The notes under the pieces were generated by a model that searched no databases, was not told the origin of the DNA, and was given only the letters and a program-made list of their open reading frames with translations. 64,000 bases of DNA from Moringa oleifera (lineage: Eukaryota > Streptophyta > Magnoliopsida > Brassicales > Moringaceae), in NCBI GenBank assembly GCA_021397835.1, contig JAJFZO010000263.1, positions 227,501 to 291,500 on the forward strand. The letters are read 5' to 3'. Below, in pieces: positions 11,960 to 24,400 of the stretch (the first letter of the stretch is position 1; every line of letters starts with the position of its first letter). Made by a program: the position numbers and the translations under genes.

Positions 11960-12240
11960 GACCATTCTCTTACACTAAATTTTTTTTTTTACATAATTAC
12001 ACTAGTGTAAGAGATTCTTTCTCTTACACTAGTAAGATTGAGATGACAATTCAATCATCTCAATCTTATTTATCAAAGAGAAAAAGAGTAGTGTAAGAAA
12101 AAGAATCTCTTTCTCTTACACTACTCTACTATTAGTCTACTAGTGTAAGAGAAAGATATTCTTCTTTCTCTTACATTATTCTACTATTAGTATAAGAGAA
12201 GAGAATATTAGTGTAAGAGAAAGAACTCTACTATTAGGTT
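11960..12240. repeat. Inverted and direct CTCTTACACTA / TAGTGTAAGAG cluster with a 14-bp hairpin
   Basis: The word CTCTTACACTA (or CTCTTACATTA) occurs near 11967, 12021, 12112 and 12168. Its complement TAGTGTAAGAG and variants occur near 12003, 12091, 12140, 12189 and 12209. Many short stem-loops are therefore possible. The cleanest is TAAGATTGAGATGA at 12033-12046 pairing perfectly with 12055-12068 across an 8-base loop. The block lies 100-390 bp upstream of the TATA box of the transposase gene, so it could be a transposase-binding or regulatory region, or the remains of a nested small inverted-repeat element. I cannot choose between these from sequence alone. Confidence 0.7.
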
Positions 12241-12354
12241 AGAGCTTATTGAGAGAAAGAAAATCCTTTTCACTCATTAAAAATTGAAAAAATAAAATTT
12301 AAATTTGAATTTGAATTTGAATTTATTTTTGAATTATTTTTTATTAATTTCATC

Positions 12355-12362
12355 TATAAATA
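12355..12362 (+). promoter_or_regulatory. TATA box of the hAT transposase gene
   Basis: TATAAATA, in the context CATCTATAAATACTCAAC, matches the plant core-promoter consensus closely. Transcription would be expected to begin about 30 bases downstream, near 12390, giving a T-rich leader of roughly 340 bases before the ATG at 12734. Function is inferred from position and motif only, and in a decayed element the promoter may be inactive. Confidence 0.55.
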
Positions 12363-12605
12363 CTCAACTTTCTTCTCTTTTTTTTCACACAATTCTCACT
12401 TACAATTCTTATTCAATTCTCTCATTCAATTATTTGATTATTTCGTTTATTTCCATTCTTACTTACATTTTACTTATAAAAATTCTTTTAATTTTTTTAA
12501 TTCATTTAATTATTTGTCTTTAATTATTTTAATTCTCTATCGTTAATTCATTCATTTATCTTGTTCACTTCCTCAATTATTATATATATTTTTAATTTTT
12601 ATACT

Positions 12606-12725
12606 TAAATTCTTTTTTATCATTATTATTTTTTATAATCAATTATTTTATTTTTTATCAATCATTAAATTCTTTTTTATCATTATTATTTTTTATAATC
12701 AATTATTTTATTTTTTATCAATCAT
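12606..12725. repeat. Exact 60-bp tandem duplication in the transposase leader
   Basis: Bases 12606-12665 and 12666-12725 are identical 60-bp AT-rich units beginning TAAATTCTTTTTTATC and ending AATCAT. The second unit ends eight bases before the transposase ATG. Absence of differences suggests a recent duplication, in contrast to the decayed coding frame. Confidence 0.9.
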
Positions 12726-12733
12726 TTTTTTTA

Positions 12734-14902
12734 ATGGCAAGCGGTAGTTATTCAAAAAAATCTATCTTTTCTAAAAACAAAGGTGTTATACTCAATGAAA
12801 ATATGCATCTCGATACTGATTCTTATCATGAATTTCTTCAACATCAATCTTTTGTTGAAGAAACAAACCCTAATCCTCCTTTTAGAATTTATGAACCAAA
12901 TTTCGAAAGTCAATCTGTTTCAATTCCCCCTCATCTTGATATTCAAATTCCTGATGAAAATATTGAAAAAATTCAAGAAAAACGAAAAAAATCTGATTTG
13001 TTCAAGATTCATATGAAAAATGTTGATAAATCGGATGGAACAAAGGTAGTTGTTTGTAATTATTATTCAAAAGAATTTAAATTATCAAAATCTGGAGGAT
13101 ATGGCATATATCGAAGGCATATTGATAGCAAACATTCTACAGAAGCTAGAAAATCAAAATCATATGGTCAGCAACAAATAGCAAGGAATGGTACTTCTAA
13201 TAATCAATTATTTAATTATACAGATATAAATAATAGAGAGGAATTAGCACGGATGGTTGCTGTTGAGCACTTATCTTTTAGTTTTGGTGAAAAAGTTGGT
13301 TTTATTAATTATTGTCAAAAAGCATTAAATCCTGCTGCATGTCGTGTTCCTAGATCTACTCTCACACGTACGCTTTTTGATCTTTATAAAAAAGAAGAAA
13401 AAGATTTAGTCAAATATTTTAAAAATTATCAAGGTCGTGTTTCTGTATGTGCCGATATATGGAGTGATCATTGGCAAACACATTCTTACATGGGTTTAAC
13501 TTGTCATTACATGGATAATGATTGGACAATACAAAAATGAATTCTTGCATTTAGAATTTTTGATGAGGCTCATACTACTGATAATATATATTTATTGCTT
13601 AAAAGTGTTTTTGAAGAGTCTAAAATTGATAATAAAATTTTTGCAATTGGTTTTGATAATGCTTCTAATAATATTGCAGCTATTCCTCAATTAATAACTT
13701 TATGTAATCCTTACTTTGGTGGTCGATTTTTTCATCAAAGATGTGCTTGTCATGTTTTAAATTTATGTGTTCAAAGTGGGTTAAAATTACTTAATTATGC
13801 TATTGTACCTGTTAAAGAAGCATTGCATTATTTATAGAAACATCCAAAAGCAATGAAAGCATGGGCTAAATTTTGTGTTAGTCGTGCTATGCATCCCATA
13901 AAATTTTCGCATGATATTCCTACTCGTTGGGATTCTGCGTATAAATTACTTTGTGAAAGTGATGCATATAAAGAATTACAATGTGATTTTATGCGATATA
14001 ATGTTAGTACTATTATTCTTCATCCTCAACAATGGAACATGTGTACAAAAATTTGTCAACTATTAAAAGTTTTTAATGATGCTACTAATTCTTTATCGGG
14101 TATATATTATCCTACTACCAATTTATTTATTATTAAGGCTATTAATATTGTTGCTCAATTCGAGGAATGTGAAAAAGATGAAGAATTACTTAATTGTATT
14201 CAAGTTATGAAAGATAAATGGTTAGAGTATTATTTTAATATTCCAATTATATATTTGCTTAGGTTAGTATTTGATCCACGTTGCAAATTAGTTCATTTGA
14301 GTGAATATTTAACTTTTTATTATAATTGTTTACAAATAGATGTAGATATTATGGTTATGATTGCAAATATTAAAAATTTATTTTATTCAATATATAATGA
14401 ATATCATAGACTTTATGGTCAATTTGATAATATTAGTGTTACAGAAATTGATAATTCATCTCAAGTTTCATCATCAAAAGTTTCTAAGGGGTATCAATTA
14501 TTGTTTCAAAAAACAAAAAAATTACGAGGTTCATCTTCATCAAGCTCAAATTCTGAGCTTGAGAATTATTTAACAACTTCTTTTGAGTTTGTTGATGAAG
14601 ATAATGATTTCAATATTCTGCAATGGTGGAAAGAACACGAAAGATATTTTCCAATTTTGGCTATTATAGCCAAGCAAATTCTTTCAACACCGGTTTCTAC
14701 AGTTGCTGTGGAACAAGGGTTTAGTACTGGTGGAAATGTATTGGATCAAAAGCGCTCATGTTTGAGTCCAGATTCAATTCAAGCGCAAGTTTGTCTTGAT
14801 GATTGGACAAAAGTACAATTTCGACAACAAAAAATAGATCAAGAATTAAATTATGATTTATTGGAAAATGAACATACTACCGAAGGCATCGGCAGTGATT
14901 AG
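12734..14902 (+). pseudogene. hAT transposase (zf-BED, RNase H-like core, hATC dimerisation domain), two in-frame stops
   Basis: The protein would cut and paste the element by binding its ends. One frame runs 722 codons, a normal hAT length, from an ATG preceded by the TATA box and T-rich leader. It is broken by TGA at codon 269 (13538-13540) and TAG at codon 368 (13835-13837), with no frameshift. A BED finger lies at about residues 85-135: Cys108, His129 and His134 are present, but the second zinc cysteine is Tyr111 (CNYY instead of CxxC). The catalytic core shows Asp241 in CADIWSD, Asp308 in GFDNASNN and RCACHVLNL (Cys337, His340), followed by TRWDSAY near 397-403. The hATC domain spans about 633-693, with STVAVEQGFSTGG carrying the likely catalytic Glu660 and ending VCLDDW. 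Both stops can arise from single substitutions; the TGA sits where relatives usually have Arg (WxxxKRILxF). The product is inactive unless stops are bypassed. Confidence 0.95.
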
Positions 14903-15139
14903 TGAACATCGTAATTTTTAAAAGGTAAGAGAACTACGTGGACTTTGATTCCTCTAACATAAAAGGATATGTAGGTAACTTAATTTTGGTAAAAATTAAG
15001 TGCAAGTCCAATTTAAATTATTTATTTTTTAATTAACTATTTAATTTAACTTTATTAAATTAAGTATTTTTATTTTATAAAAATATATCTTCATTAGATT
15101 AAGTATCTTTATTAAATTAGCTACTTAATTTAGTTCAAA
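14903..15139. other. 3' non-coding tail of the hAT element
   Basis: This is AT-rich sequence between the transposase stop codon and the right subterminal repeats. It contains repeated TTAATTTAACTTTATTAAATTAAGTA-like words that can fold locally. A polyadenylation signal cannot be assigned with confidence among so many A/T runs. Confidence 0.6.
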
Positions 15140-15487
15140 TGTGTATAAACCGAAATTTGAACCTATTTTGAACCTACTTTGAATTAAACTTGAACCGAAC
15201 CGAAACTGGAACCTATTTTGAACCATCTTTGAACTAAACCTGAACCGAACCGAAATTTAAACCGAACTTGAACCGAGCCTGAACCTGAACCGTCTATGAA
15301 CCGAAACTGAACTTGAACCTGAACCGCTTATGAACCGAAACCTAAACTGAAACCTGAACCGCTTTTGAATCGAACCTTAATCGGAACTACAGCCTAACGG
15401 TTCAGATTCCTGTTCATCCTAACCTTGAACCTTGAACCGACGGTTCGGAATTGAAACTGAACCGAACCCGAACCACGGTCAGGTCTA
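15140..15487 (-). repeat. Right subterminal GAACCGAACC array and terminal inverted repeat
   Basis: About 330 bp are packed with GAACC, GAACCGAACC, TGAACCTGAACCG and TATGAACCGAAAC words, the reverse complement of the GGTTCGGTT motifs at the left end. It ends in CACGGTCAGGTCTA, the right terminus. The array is longer and denser than on the left. As with the left end, a transposase-binding role is inferred from the hAT family. Confidence 0.85.
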
Positions 15488-15495
15488 GACGTCGG
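15488..15495. repeat. Right target-site duplication of the hAT element (GACGTCGG)
   Basis: This is an exact copy of 10729-10736, directly after the terminal CTA. The following TATCTGCCAACACTCGTAACTGCC continues the satellite monomer that was interrupted at 10736. Confidence 0.95.
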
Positions 15496-18400
15496 TATCT
15501 GCCAACACTCGTAACTGCCTAGTAACAGTGGCAAGGCAGTCGTTAGGTCCCCTCAAAGTTGGCACGAGGGTCTAGTAGCACCAATAACTTCTTCACAACA
15601 GTCATTGGCCTCTCCCAATGCCGAGCACTACTACTGGGGTGTCGTTAAAGTCCTCCAGTGCTTGGCCTCATGTCTACCCACACCAGCGACAACCGTTAGG
15701 CCATCATTGGGGGAACCCAACGTAGATCTCCATTGACTCGACCAGTTTTCACTAGGTCATTGCTTAGCTACCCAAGTGCTGGCATTACCCTCTGTCGGTG
15801 TCGACGACTACCCCAACATCAGTCATTGGGCTCTTCCAACACTAGTAACTATCATGCCAGCGACAACCGTTAGGCCACCGTTCAGGGAACCCAGTGCAGA
15901 TCTCTACCGATACCAGTAGCTATAGCTGGGTCATTGCATAGCGCCCTCTGTGCTCGCATTGGCCTCTACCAGTGCCAATGACTATCCAAACATTAGTCGT
16001 TGGGCTCTTCTAACAATAGCAACTATCATGCAGTCATAGCTAGGGTCCTCTGGTGCTATTACTCATGTCTATCAACATGAGCAGTTGCCTGCAGAAATAG
16101 TTGAGAAGTCTCCTGGTTTGCCTTGTGCTGACATCGGTGTCTCCCAACACCAATAACTTCCCCTCAGTAGTAGTTGTGTAGTTGTTTGTTCCGCCAAAGC
16201 TGGAGCGAGCATACGCCAATACCAATAACTTTCCTGCCATAGTTGTTGGGCTTTCCCAATACCATAAATAGCCATGCGATAATCGGTAGTCTCCCTTAAT
16301 GCTGGCACTAGCATCTATTGACACCAACAATTGCCCACAACAATAGTAGGGAAGTCTTTTGGTTCATTTACTTGTGGCATTGACATGTACCCACACCAAT
16401 AACTACCCCATAATAGTATTTGGGCAATCATTAGGTATGCAAAAAACAAGTGTGAGCATCTGCCTACCCCAATGACTTCCCAATAGCCGTCGTTAGGCTC
16501 TTGTAACGTCAACAATGACTGCCATTAGGCTATCATTGGGGCAACTTAGCGTAGATGTTTAGCAGCTTTAGTGACTATCGTTGGGTCTTCACTGAGTTTT
16601 GTTTGTGCTAGCACTGGCATTAATTAGCATCAATGACTGCCCAGTAGTAGTCAATAGGCTCTACCAACACGAGTGACAACCATTAGGTCGTCGCGAGGTT
16701 GGCCCGATGCTAGTACTAGCATCTATCAATGCTAAGAACTACCTCACAATAATGGTTGGGCAATCCTTGGGTTCCCCTTGTACTGGTGTCATCATCTCCT
16801 AACACTAATAACTACCCCATAACAAAGACTCGACACTCGTTGGGTTCCTTAAAAGCTCGTGCAAATGTGTGCTAGCACCAGTGACGTCCCGGCATAAGTT
16901 TTTGGGCTCTCCAATGCCCACTACTACTGCGTCGTTTGACTCCTTATGTTGTTGCCTTGAAGTCTATTTGTACCAACAACTCCCACTAGGCTAACTCTAG
17001 GAAGACCCAACGTTGATGTCTACTAAGGCCTGCGATTGTCGCTAGGTCATTGCTGAGTTGCTCTAGTACTGACACTACAGTTTATTGACGTCTACGATTG
17101 CCTGACAAAAGTTATTGGGCTCTCCTAAATACAATGACCATCAAAGGGTCGTCACTGGGCTCCTTATGTGTCGGCACAAATGTTTCTTAATGTTGTCTTC
17201 AGCCAATACCTATAACTACCCGCAATAAAAGCTGGATGGTCATTAGGCTCTTTTAGTGACTGCCGTCGCATCTACCTGCACGAGTGACTGCCTAATTATA
17301 GTTGTTAGGTTCTCCTAACTCTTGTGACAGTCATGGGCTGATCATTGGCTTTTTATTGTGCTAATACTAGCATTTACACACATTGACAACTGCCTCGCTG
17401 AAATGACACAACTGTCCCTAAGTTCCTCTAGTGTCGACACGGTGTCTCTTAATACTTATAACTACCCAGTAAGTGCAGCAAGGTAGTCATTGGGTCCCCT
17501 CAAAGTTTACACGATAGTCAATAAGCACCAGTGACTTCTTCACAATAGTCATTGAGCTCTCCCAATGCTGACCACTACATTGGGGTGTCATTAAGGTCCT
17601 TCAGTGCTTGCCCTCGCGTCAGCCTATGCTAGAGATAACCATTAGGCCTTTGTTAGGGGAACCCAGTGCAGATCTCTACCAACAACTACCCCACACTAGT
17701 AGCGGAGTAGTTATTGGTTCCCTCAAAGCTAGAGCGCGCATCTGCCAACACCAATACCTTTCCCATAGTAGTTGTTCGGCTTTTCTACTTCTAGCAACAG
17801 TCATGTGATCATCGTTAGTCTCCCTTGATGCTGGCACTCACACCTATTGACACCAGCAACTGCTCGTAGCAATAGGAGGGAAGCCTTTTAGTTCACCTAG
17901 TGTTGTCATCGGCGTGTGCCAACACCAATAACTACCCCACAACAGTAGTTGGACAATCATTGGATTCCCTAAAAAAAACTATGAGCATCTGGCTGCCCCA
18001 ACAACTTCCCAATAGCTGTCATTAAGCTCTCGTAATGCCAACGATGACTACCATTGGGCAATCATTGGCGCAATCTATAATAGATGTTTGGCAGCCTATC
18101 ATTGGGTCTTCATCGAGTTTAGTTTGTGCAAGTATTAGCATCTACTAGCATTAATGATTGCCCAATAGCAATTATTGAGCTCTACCAACGCGATTGGTTA
18201 TCATTGCGTCATCGTTATGTTGCCCTAGTACTAGCACTAGCATCTATCGATGCTAACAACTACCCTACAATACTGGTTGTGTAGTCCTTGGGTTCCTCTT
18301 ACGGTAGTGTCATCATGTCCCAACACTAATAACTACGTGTTAACAATGACCCGGTAATCATTGGGTTCCTTCAAAGCTAGCCTGAGTGTCTGCCAGCACA

Positions 18401-21400
18401 AGCGACGTCCCTAGATAAGTTTTTTTGGCTTAACCAGTGCCCACTACAACTACGACGTCGTCGTTTGACTCCTTATGTGGTTACTTTCAAGTGTCCCTAC
18501 GCTAGCAACTCTCACTAGGCTAACGTTAGGAAAACCTAATGCTGAGGTCTGCTAAGGCTTGCAACTGTCACTAGGTCATTGCTGAGTAGCTCTAGCAATG
18601 ACGCTGTTATCTACTAGCGTCTACTATTGACTGACAAAAGTTGTTGGGCTCTCCTAAATCTAGTGACCATCAAAGGATCGTCGTTGGGCTCCCCCGATGC
18701 TGGCACTAGTGTTTCTCAATGCTGTCTTCGGCCAATATTTATAACTACCCCACAACAAATGCTGGATAGTTGTTGGGCTCTTTTAGTGCTTGCCTTCATA
18801 TTTACCTCCGCTAATGACTACCTAACTACAGTCATTGGGCTCCCCCAACACTAGCGACGGTCATGGAGTGACTGTTGGGCTTCATTGGTGCTAATACTAG
18901 CAGTTACCCACACCGACAACTACGTCGCAGAAATGATAGGGCTGTCCTTAGGTTCACCTAGTGTTGGTGTCGATGTGTGCTAACACCGGTAACCACCCAG
19001 CAATAGTAGTAAAGCAGTCATTTGGTCCCTTCAAAGTTGGCATGAGGGTCTACTAGCATGAGCTATTTGTTCATAATAGTCATTGGGCTCTATGCCGACC
19101 ACTATTACTAGGGTGTCGTTAAGCTCCTCCAGTGCTTGCCCTCGCATCTACCTATGCTAGTAACAACCGTCATGCCATCGTTAGGGGAACCCAATGCAGA
19201 TCTTTACTGACACCAGCAACTATCGCTGGGCCAATGCTTAGTTCCCCTAGTGCTGACGTTGGCCTCTGCCAGTGCCGATGACTACCCCAACATAAGTCGT
19301 TGGGCTCTTCTAACACTAGCAGCTATCATGTAGTCATCGCTCGGGTCCCCCGATGCTGGCACTAGTGTTTATCGACTTGACCAACTACATGCAAAAATAG
19401 CTGAAAAGTGTCATGGTTTGCCTCGTGTTGACATTGATGTCTACCAACACCAACAACAGCGCCACACTAGTAGTTGAGTAGTCGCTGGTTCCCACAAAGC
19501 TAGAGTGAGCATTTACGAGCACCAAAACCTTTCCTACAATAGTACTTAGGCTTTCCTAATACTAGCAACAGTTATGCGGTCACCGTTATTATCCCTTTAT
19601 GCTAGCACGACATCTATCGACACTAGCAACTGCTCGCAACAATAGAAGAGAAGTCTATTAGTTCACTTGGTGCTAGCATCAGCATCTACTAACACCAATA
19701 ACTACCCCATAATAGTAGTTAGGCAATCACCAGGTTCTCTAAAAACAAGCGTAAGCATTTGCCTGCCCCAAACGACTTCCTTACAGTCGTCGTTAGGCTC
19801 TCATAATGTCAACAACAACTACTATGAGGAATCATTGGGGCAACCCACTATAAATGTTTGGTAGCTTTAGTGACAATTATTGGGTCTTATCAAGTTTTGT
19901 TTATGCAAGCACTGGCATCTACTAGCATCAATGATTGCCCAATATAAGTCATTGGGATCTACCTATGCGAGCAATTATCATTGGGTCGTCGTTTGGTTGC
20001 CCACGTACCAGCAATAGCGTCTATTAATGCTAATAACTACCCCGCAATACTGATTGTGCAGTCCTTGGGTTCTTCTTATGCTGGTGTCATCATCTGCCAA
20101 CAATAATGACTACCACGTAACAATGACTTAGCAATCCTGGGTTCCTACAAAGATAGCACGAGTGTTTGCCAGCACCAGCAACATCCGTGCATAAGTTTTT
20201 GGCTCTTCGAGTGCCCACTAGTACTGCTACTTTATCGTTCGACTCCTTTTGCGGTTGCCATCATGTCTACTTGTGCCAGCAACTACCACTAGGCTAATGA
20301 TAGGAAAACCTAACACTGATGCCTACTAAGGCCTGTGACCTGTCACTAGGTCATTGCTGAGTTACTTTAGTACTAACTCTTTGATCTACTAGCGTTTGTG
20401 ATTGCCAAATAACACTTATTGGGCTCTCCTAAATCTAGTGACTATTTAAGAGTCGTCGCTGGGCTGCCCTTGCGCCGGCACTAGCATTTTCCAGTTCTAT
20501 CATCTACCAGTACCTATAACTACCTGCAACAAAGGTTGAAAAGTCAATGGGCTCTTTTAGGGCTTGTCGTCATGTCTACCTATGGTAGTGACTGCCTAGC
20601 TATAGTCGTGGGGTTCCCCCAACACCAGTGACTGTAATGGGGTAATTATTGGGCTTCCTTGTGCTAGTACTAGCATTTATAGACCCCAGCAACTGCCTTA
20701 AAGAAATGACAAGGCTCTCCCTAGGTTCCATAAGTGTTGGCGTCAGTGTCTGCTAACATCCATAACCAGCTAATAGTAAAAGCAAAGGTAGTCATTGTGT
20801 CCCCTTAAACCTGGCACGAGGGTTTACTAGCACCATCGACTTCTTCAGGATAGCCATTGGGCTCTCTAGATGCCAACCACTACTATTAAGGCGTCATTAA
20901 GCTCATCTAGAGCTAGCAATCATGTCTACCTATGCCAGTGACAACCGTTAGGCCACCTTAGAGGAACCTAGTGCAGATCTCTACCGACACTAACAGCTAT
21001 CATTAGATCATTGCATAGCTCCCCTTGTGCTGGTGCTGGCCACTACAGGTGCCGATGACTACCTCAACATCAGTTTTTGGGCTCTTCCAACACTGCAATG
21101 TATGATGCACTCATCGCTAGTATCCCCTAGTGCTTGCACTTGCGTCTATCGACATGAGCAACTACCTGTAAATATAGCTGAGAAGTCTCTTGGTTTACCT
21201 CGTGCTAACATTGGTGTCTCCCAACACCGACAACTGCCCCGCATTAGTACCTGAATAGTCGATGGTTCTGGCAAAGTTAGAGCGAGCATCTGTCAGCACC
21301 AAGAACTTTCCTGCAGTAGTTGTTGGGCTTTCCCAATACAAGAAGCAACCATGCGGTCATTGTTAGTCTCCCTCAATGTTGGCATGGTGTTTATTGACAC

Positions 21401-24400
21401 CAATAATTGCCCGCAATAATAGCTGGAAAGTCTTTCGGTTCACCTAATGTCAATGTCAGCATGTGCCAACACCAATAACTACCCATCAATAATAGTTGGG
21501 CGATCGCTAGGTTCCCTAAAAGCAAGCACGTGCATTTGGTAGCCCCAACGACTTTTCAACAGTCGTCGTTAGGCTCTCATAATGCCAACAACAATTGCTA
21601 TTAGGCAATCATTGGGGCACCGCACAGTAGATGGTTGGCACCTTTAGTGACTATCATTGGATCTTCATCGTGTTTTGCTTGTGCAAGCACTAGAAACTAC
21701 TCGCATCAGCGACTGCCCATTAAAAGTCATTGGGCTCTACTAACACGAGCGACAATCATTAGGTCATCGCTAGGTTGCCCCGGTACTAGCACTAGTATTT
21801 ATCGATGCTAACAACTATCCCGCAATATTGATTATGTAGTCCTTCGGTTTCTCTTTTATTGGTGTCATCGTCTTCCAACACTAATAATTACCCTGCAATA
21901 ATGACTCGATAATTGTTGGGTTTCTTCAAAGCTGGCGCGAGTGTTTGCCAGCACCAGCGATGTCCCTGCAAAAGATTTTGGGCTCTTCGAGTGCCCACTA
22001 GTACTACTACTTTGTCATTCGACTTCTTTTGCAGTTGCAAACATGTCTACTTGTGCCAGTAACTGCCACTAGGCTAACAATAGGAAAACCCAATGCTGAT
22101 GTCGGCTAAGGCCAGCGACTGTCGCTAGGTCATTGCTGAGTTACTTTACTACTGATTCTTCAGTCTACTAGCATTTATGATTGCCCAATAACACTTATTA
22201 GGCTCTCCTAAATCTAGTGACTATCTAAGGGTCGTCGCTGGGCATCCCTTGTGTCGGTGTTAGCGTTTTCCAATTCTATCATCTATCAGTACGTCTAACT
22301 ATCCCGCAACAAAAGTAGGAAAGTCATTGGGCTCTTTTAGGGCTTGTCGTCGCGTCTACCTATGCCAAAGACTGCCTTGCTATAGTCGTGAGGCTCCCCT
22401 AACAGCAGCGACTGTCATGGGGTAATTGTTCGGCATCCCTTGTTCTAGTACTAGCATTCACAAACACTGGCAAATTCTTTATAGAATTGGCAAGGCTCTC
22501 CCTAGGTTCCCCTAGCGTCGCCGCCGGTGTCTACCAACAGTAAATGTTTCGCACCTTTAGTGACTAGCGTTAGGTCTTCATCGAGTTTTGTTTGTGTAAG
22601 CACTGGAATCTACTAGCATCAACGACTGCCCATTAGCAGCCATTGGGCTCTACTAACATGAGCGATTACCATTGGGTCATCGCTAGGTTGCCATCGTACC
22701 AGCACTAGCATCTATCGATGTAACAACTATCTCGCAATACTGATTGCGTAGTCCTTGGGTTTCTCTTTTACTGGTGTCATCATCTTCCAAAACTAATAAC
22801 TACCCAATAACAATGACTCGGTAATTGCTGGGTTCCTTCAAAGTTGGTGCGAGTGTTTGCCAGCACCAGCGATGTCCCTGCAAAAGATTTTGGGCTCTTC
22901 GAGTGCCCACTAGTACTACTACTTTGTCATTTGACTTCTTTTGCAGTTGCAAACATGTCTACTTGTGCCAGTAACTGCCACTAGGCTAACGATAGGAAAA
23001 CCCAATGCTAATGTCGGCTAAGGCCAGCGACTGTCGCTAGGTCATTGCTGAGTTACTCTACTACTGATTCTTCAATCTATTAGCATTTATGATTGCCCAA
23101 TAACACTTATTAGGCTCTCCTAAATCTAGTGACGATCTAAGGGTCATCGCTGGGCATCCCTTGTGTCGGTGTTAGCGTTTTCCAATTCTATCATCTATCA
23201 GTACGTCTAACTATCTCGCAACAAAAGTAGGAAAGTCATTGGGCTCTTTTAGGGCTTGTCGTCGCGTCTACCTATGCCAACGACTGCCTTGCTATAGTCG
23301 TGAGGCTCCCCTAACAGCAGCGACTGTCATGGGGTAATTGTTCAACATCCCTTGTTCTAGTACTAACATTCACAAACACTAGCAACTTCTTTATAGAAAT
23401 GGCAAGGCTCTCCCTAGGTTCCCCTAGCGTCGCCACCGGTGTCTACCAACAGTAGATGTTTCGCACCTTTAGTGACTAGCGTTAGGTCTTCATCGAGTTT
23501 TGTTTGTGCAAGCACTGGTATCTACTAGCATCAACAACTGCCCATTAGCAGCCATTGGGCTCTACTAACACGAGCAATTATCATTGGGTCATCGCTAGGT
23601 TGCCATCGTACCAGCACTAGCATCTATCGATGCTAACAACTATCTCGCAATACTGATTGCGTAGTCCTTGGGTTTCTCTTTTACTGGTGTCATCATCTTC
23701 CAACACTAATAACTACCCAATAACAATGACTCGGTAATTGCTGGGTTCCTTTAAAGCTGGCGCGAGTGTTTGCAAGCACCAGCGATGTCCCTGCATAAGT
23801 TTTTGGGCTCTCCGAGTGCCCATTAGTAGTGCTACTTTATTTTTCAACTCCTTTTGCAGTTGCCGTCATGTCTACCTGTGCCAGCAACTGCCACTAGGCC
23901 AATGATAAGAAAACCTAATGCTGATGTCTGCTGAGGCCCGCGACTGTTGCTAGGTCGTTGCTGAGTTGCTCTAATACTGACTCTCTGATCTACTAGCATT
24001 TACGATTGCCTAATAACACTTATTGGGTTATCCTAAATCTAGTGACTATCTAAGGGTTGTTGTTGGGCTTCCCTGGTGCCGGCACTAGTGTTTTCCAATT
24101 TCATCATCTGTTAGTACATATAACTGTCTCGCAACAAAGGTAGGAAAGTCATTTGGCTCTCTTAGGGCTTGTCGTCGAGTCTACCTATGCTAGAGATTAC
24201 CTGGCTATAGTTGTGGGGCTCACCTAACACGAATGACTGTCATGGGTAATTATTTGGCATCCCTTGTGCTAGTACTAGCATTTACAGACACTGGCAACTT
24301 CCTTACAAAAATGGCAAGGCTCTCCTTAGGTTCCCCTAGTGTCGCTGCCGGTGTCTACCAACACCCACAACTACCCAGTAGTTATAGCAAGGCAATCGTT

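Larger units (their letters stand above)
10737..15487 (+). mobile_element. Non-autonomous (decayed) hAT-superfamily DNA transposon, 4751 bp
   Basis: The ends are TAGAGGTGACCACGGTTCGG and, on the reverse complement of the right end, TAGACCTGACCGTGGTTCGG. These are imperfect terminal inverted repeats matching at 16 of 20 positions, bounded by a perfect 8-bp duplication. Both ends carry arrays of GGTTCGGTT/GAACCGAACC motifs. The interior is very AT-rich, unlike the satellite on either side. In order it holds the left subterminal region, an AT-rich spacer, a GC-richer block of unknown origin (11665-11940), a hairpin cluster, a TATA box, a broken transposase frame (12734-14902) and the right subterminal region. 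TIR, TSD and the BED and hATC protein motifs together make the superfamily call secure. It lies inside the 1.77-kb satellite and must postdate that part of the array. Confidence 0.96.

Noticed and set aside
12305..12523. Small open frame of 72 codons upstream of the transposase
   Set aside because: It is a low-complexity T-rich translation (Leu, Ile, Ser, Asn) that overlaps the TATA box and leader, so it is chance.
13595..13837. Separate small gene between the two larger transposase frames
   Set aside because: It is in the same frame as the segments on both sides, begins at a TTG codon, and carries core hAT motifs (GFDNASNN, RCACHVLNL). It is the middle of one broken transposase.
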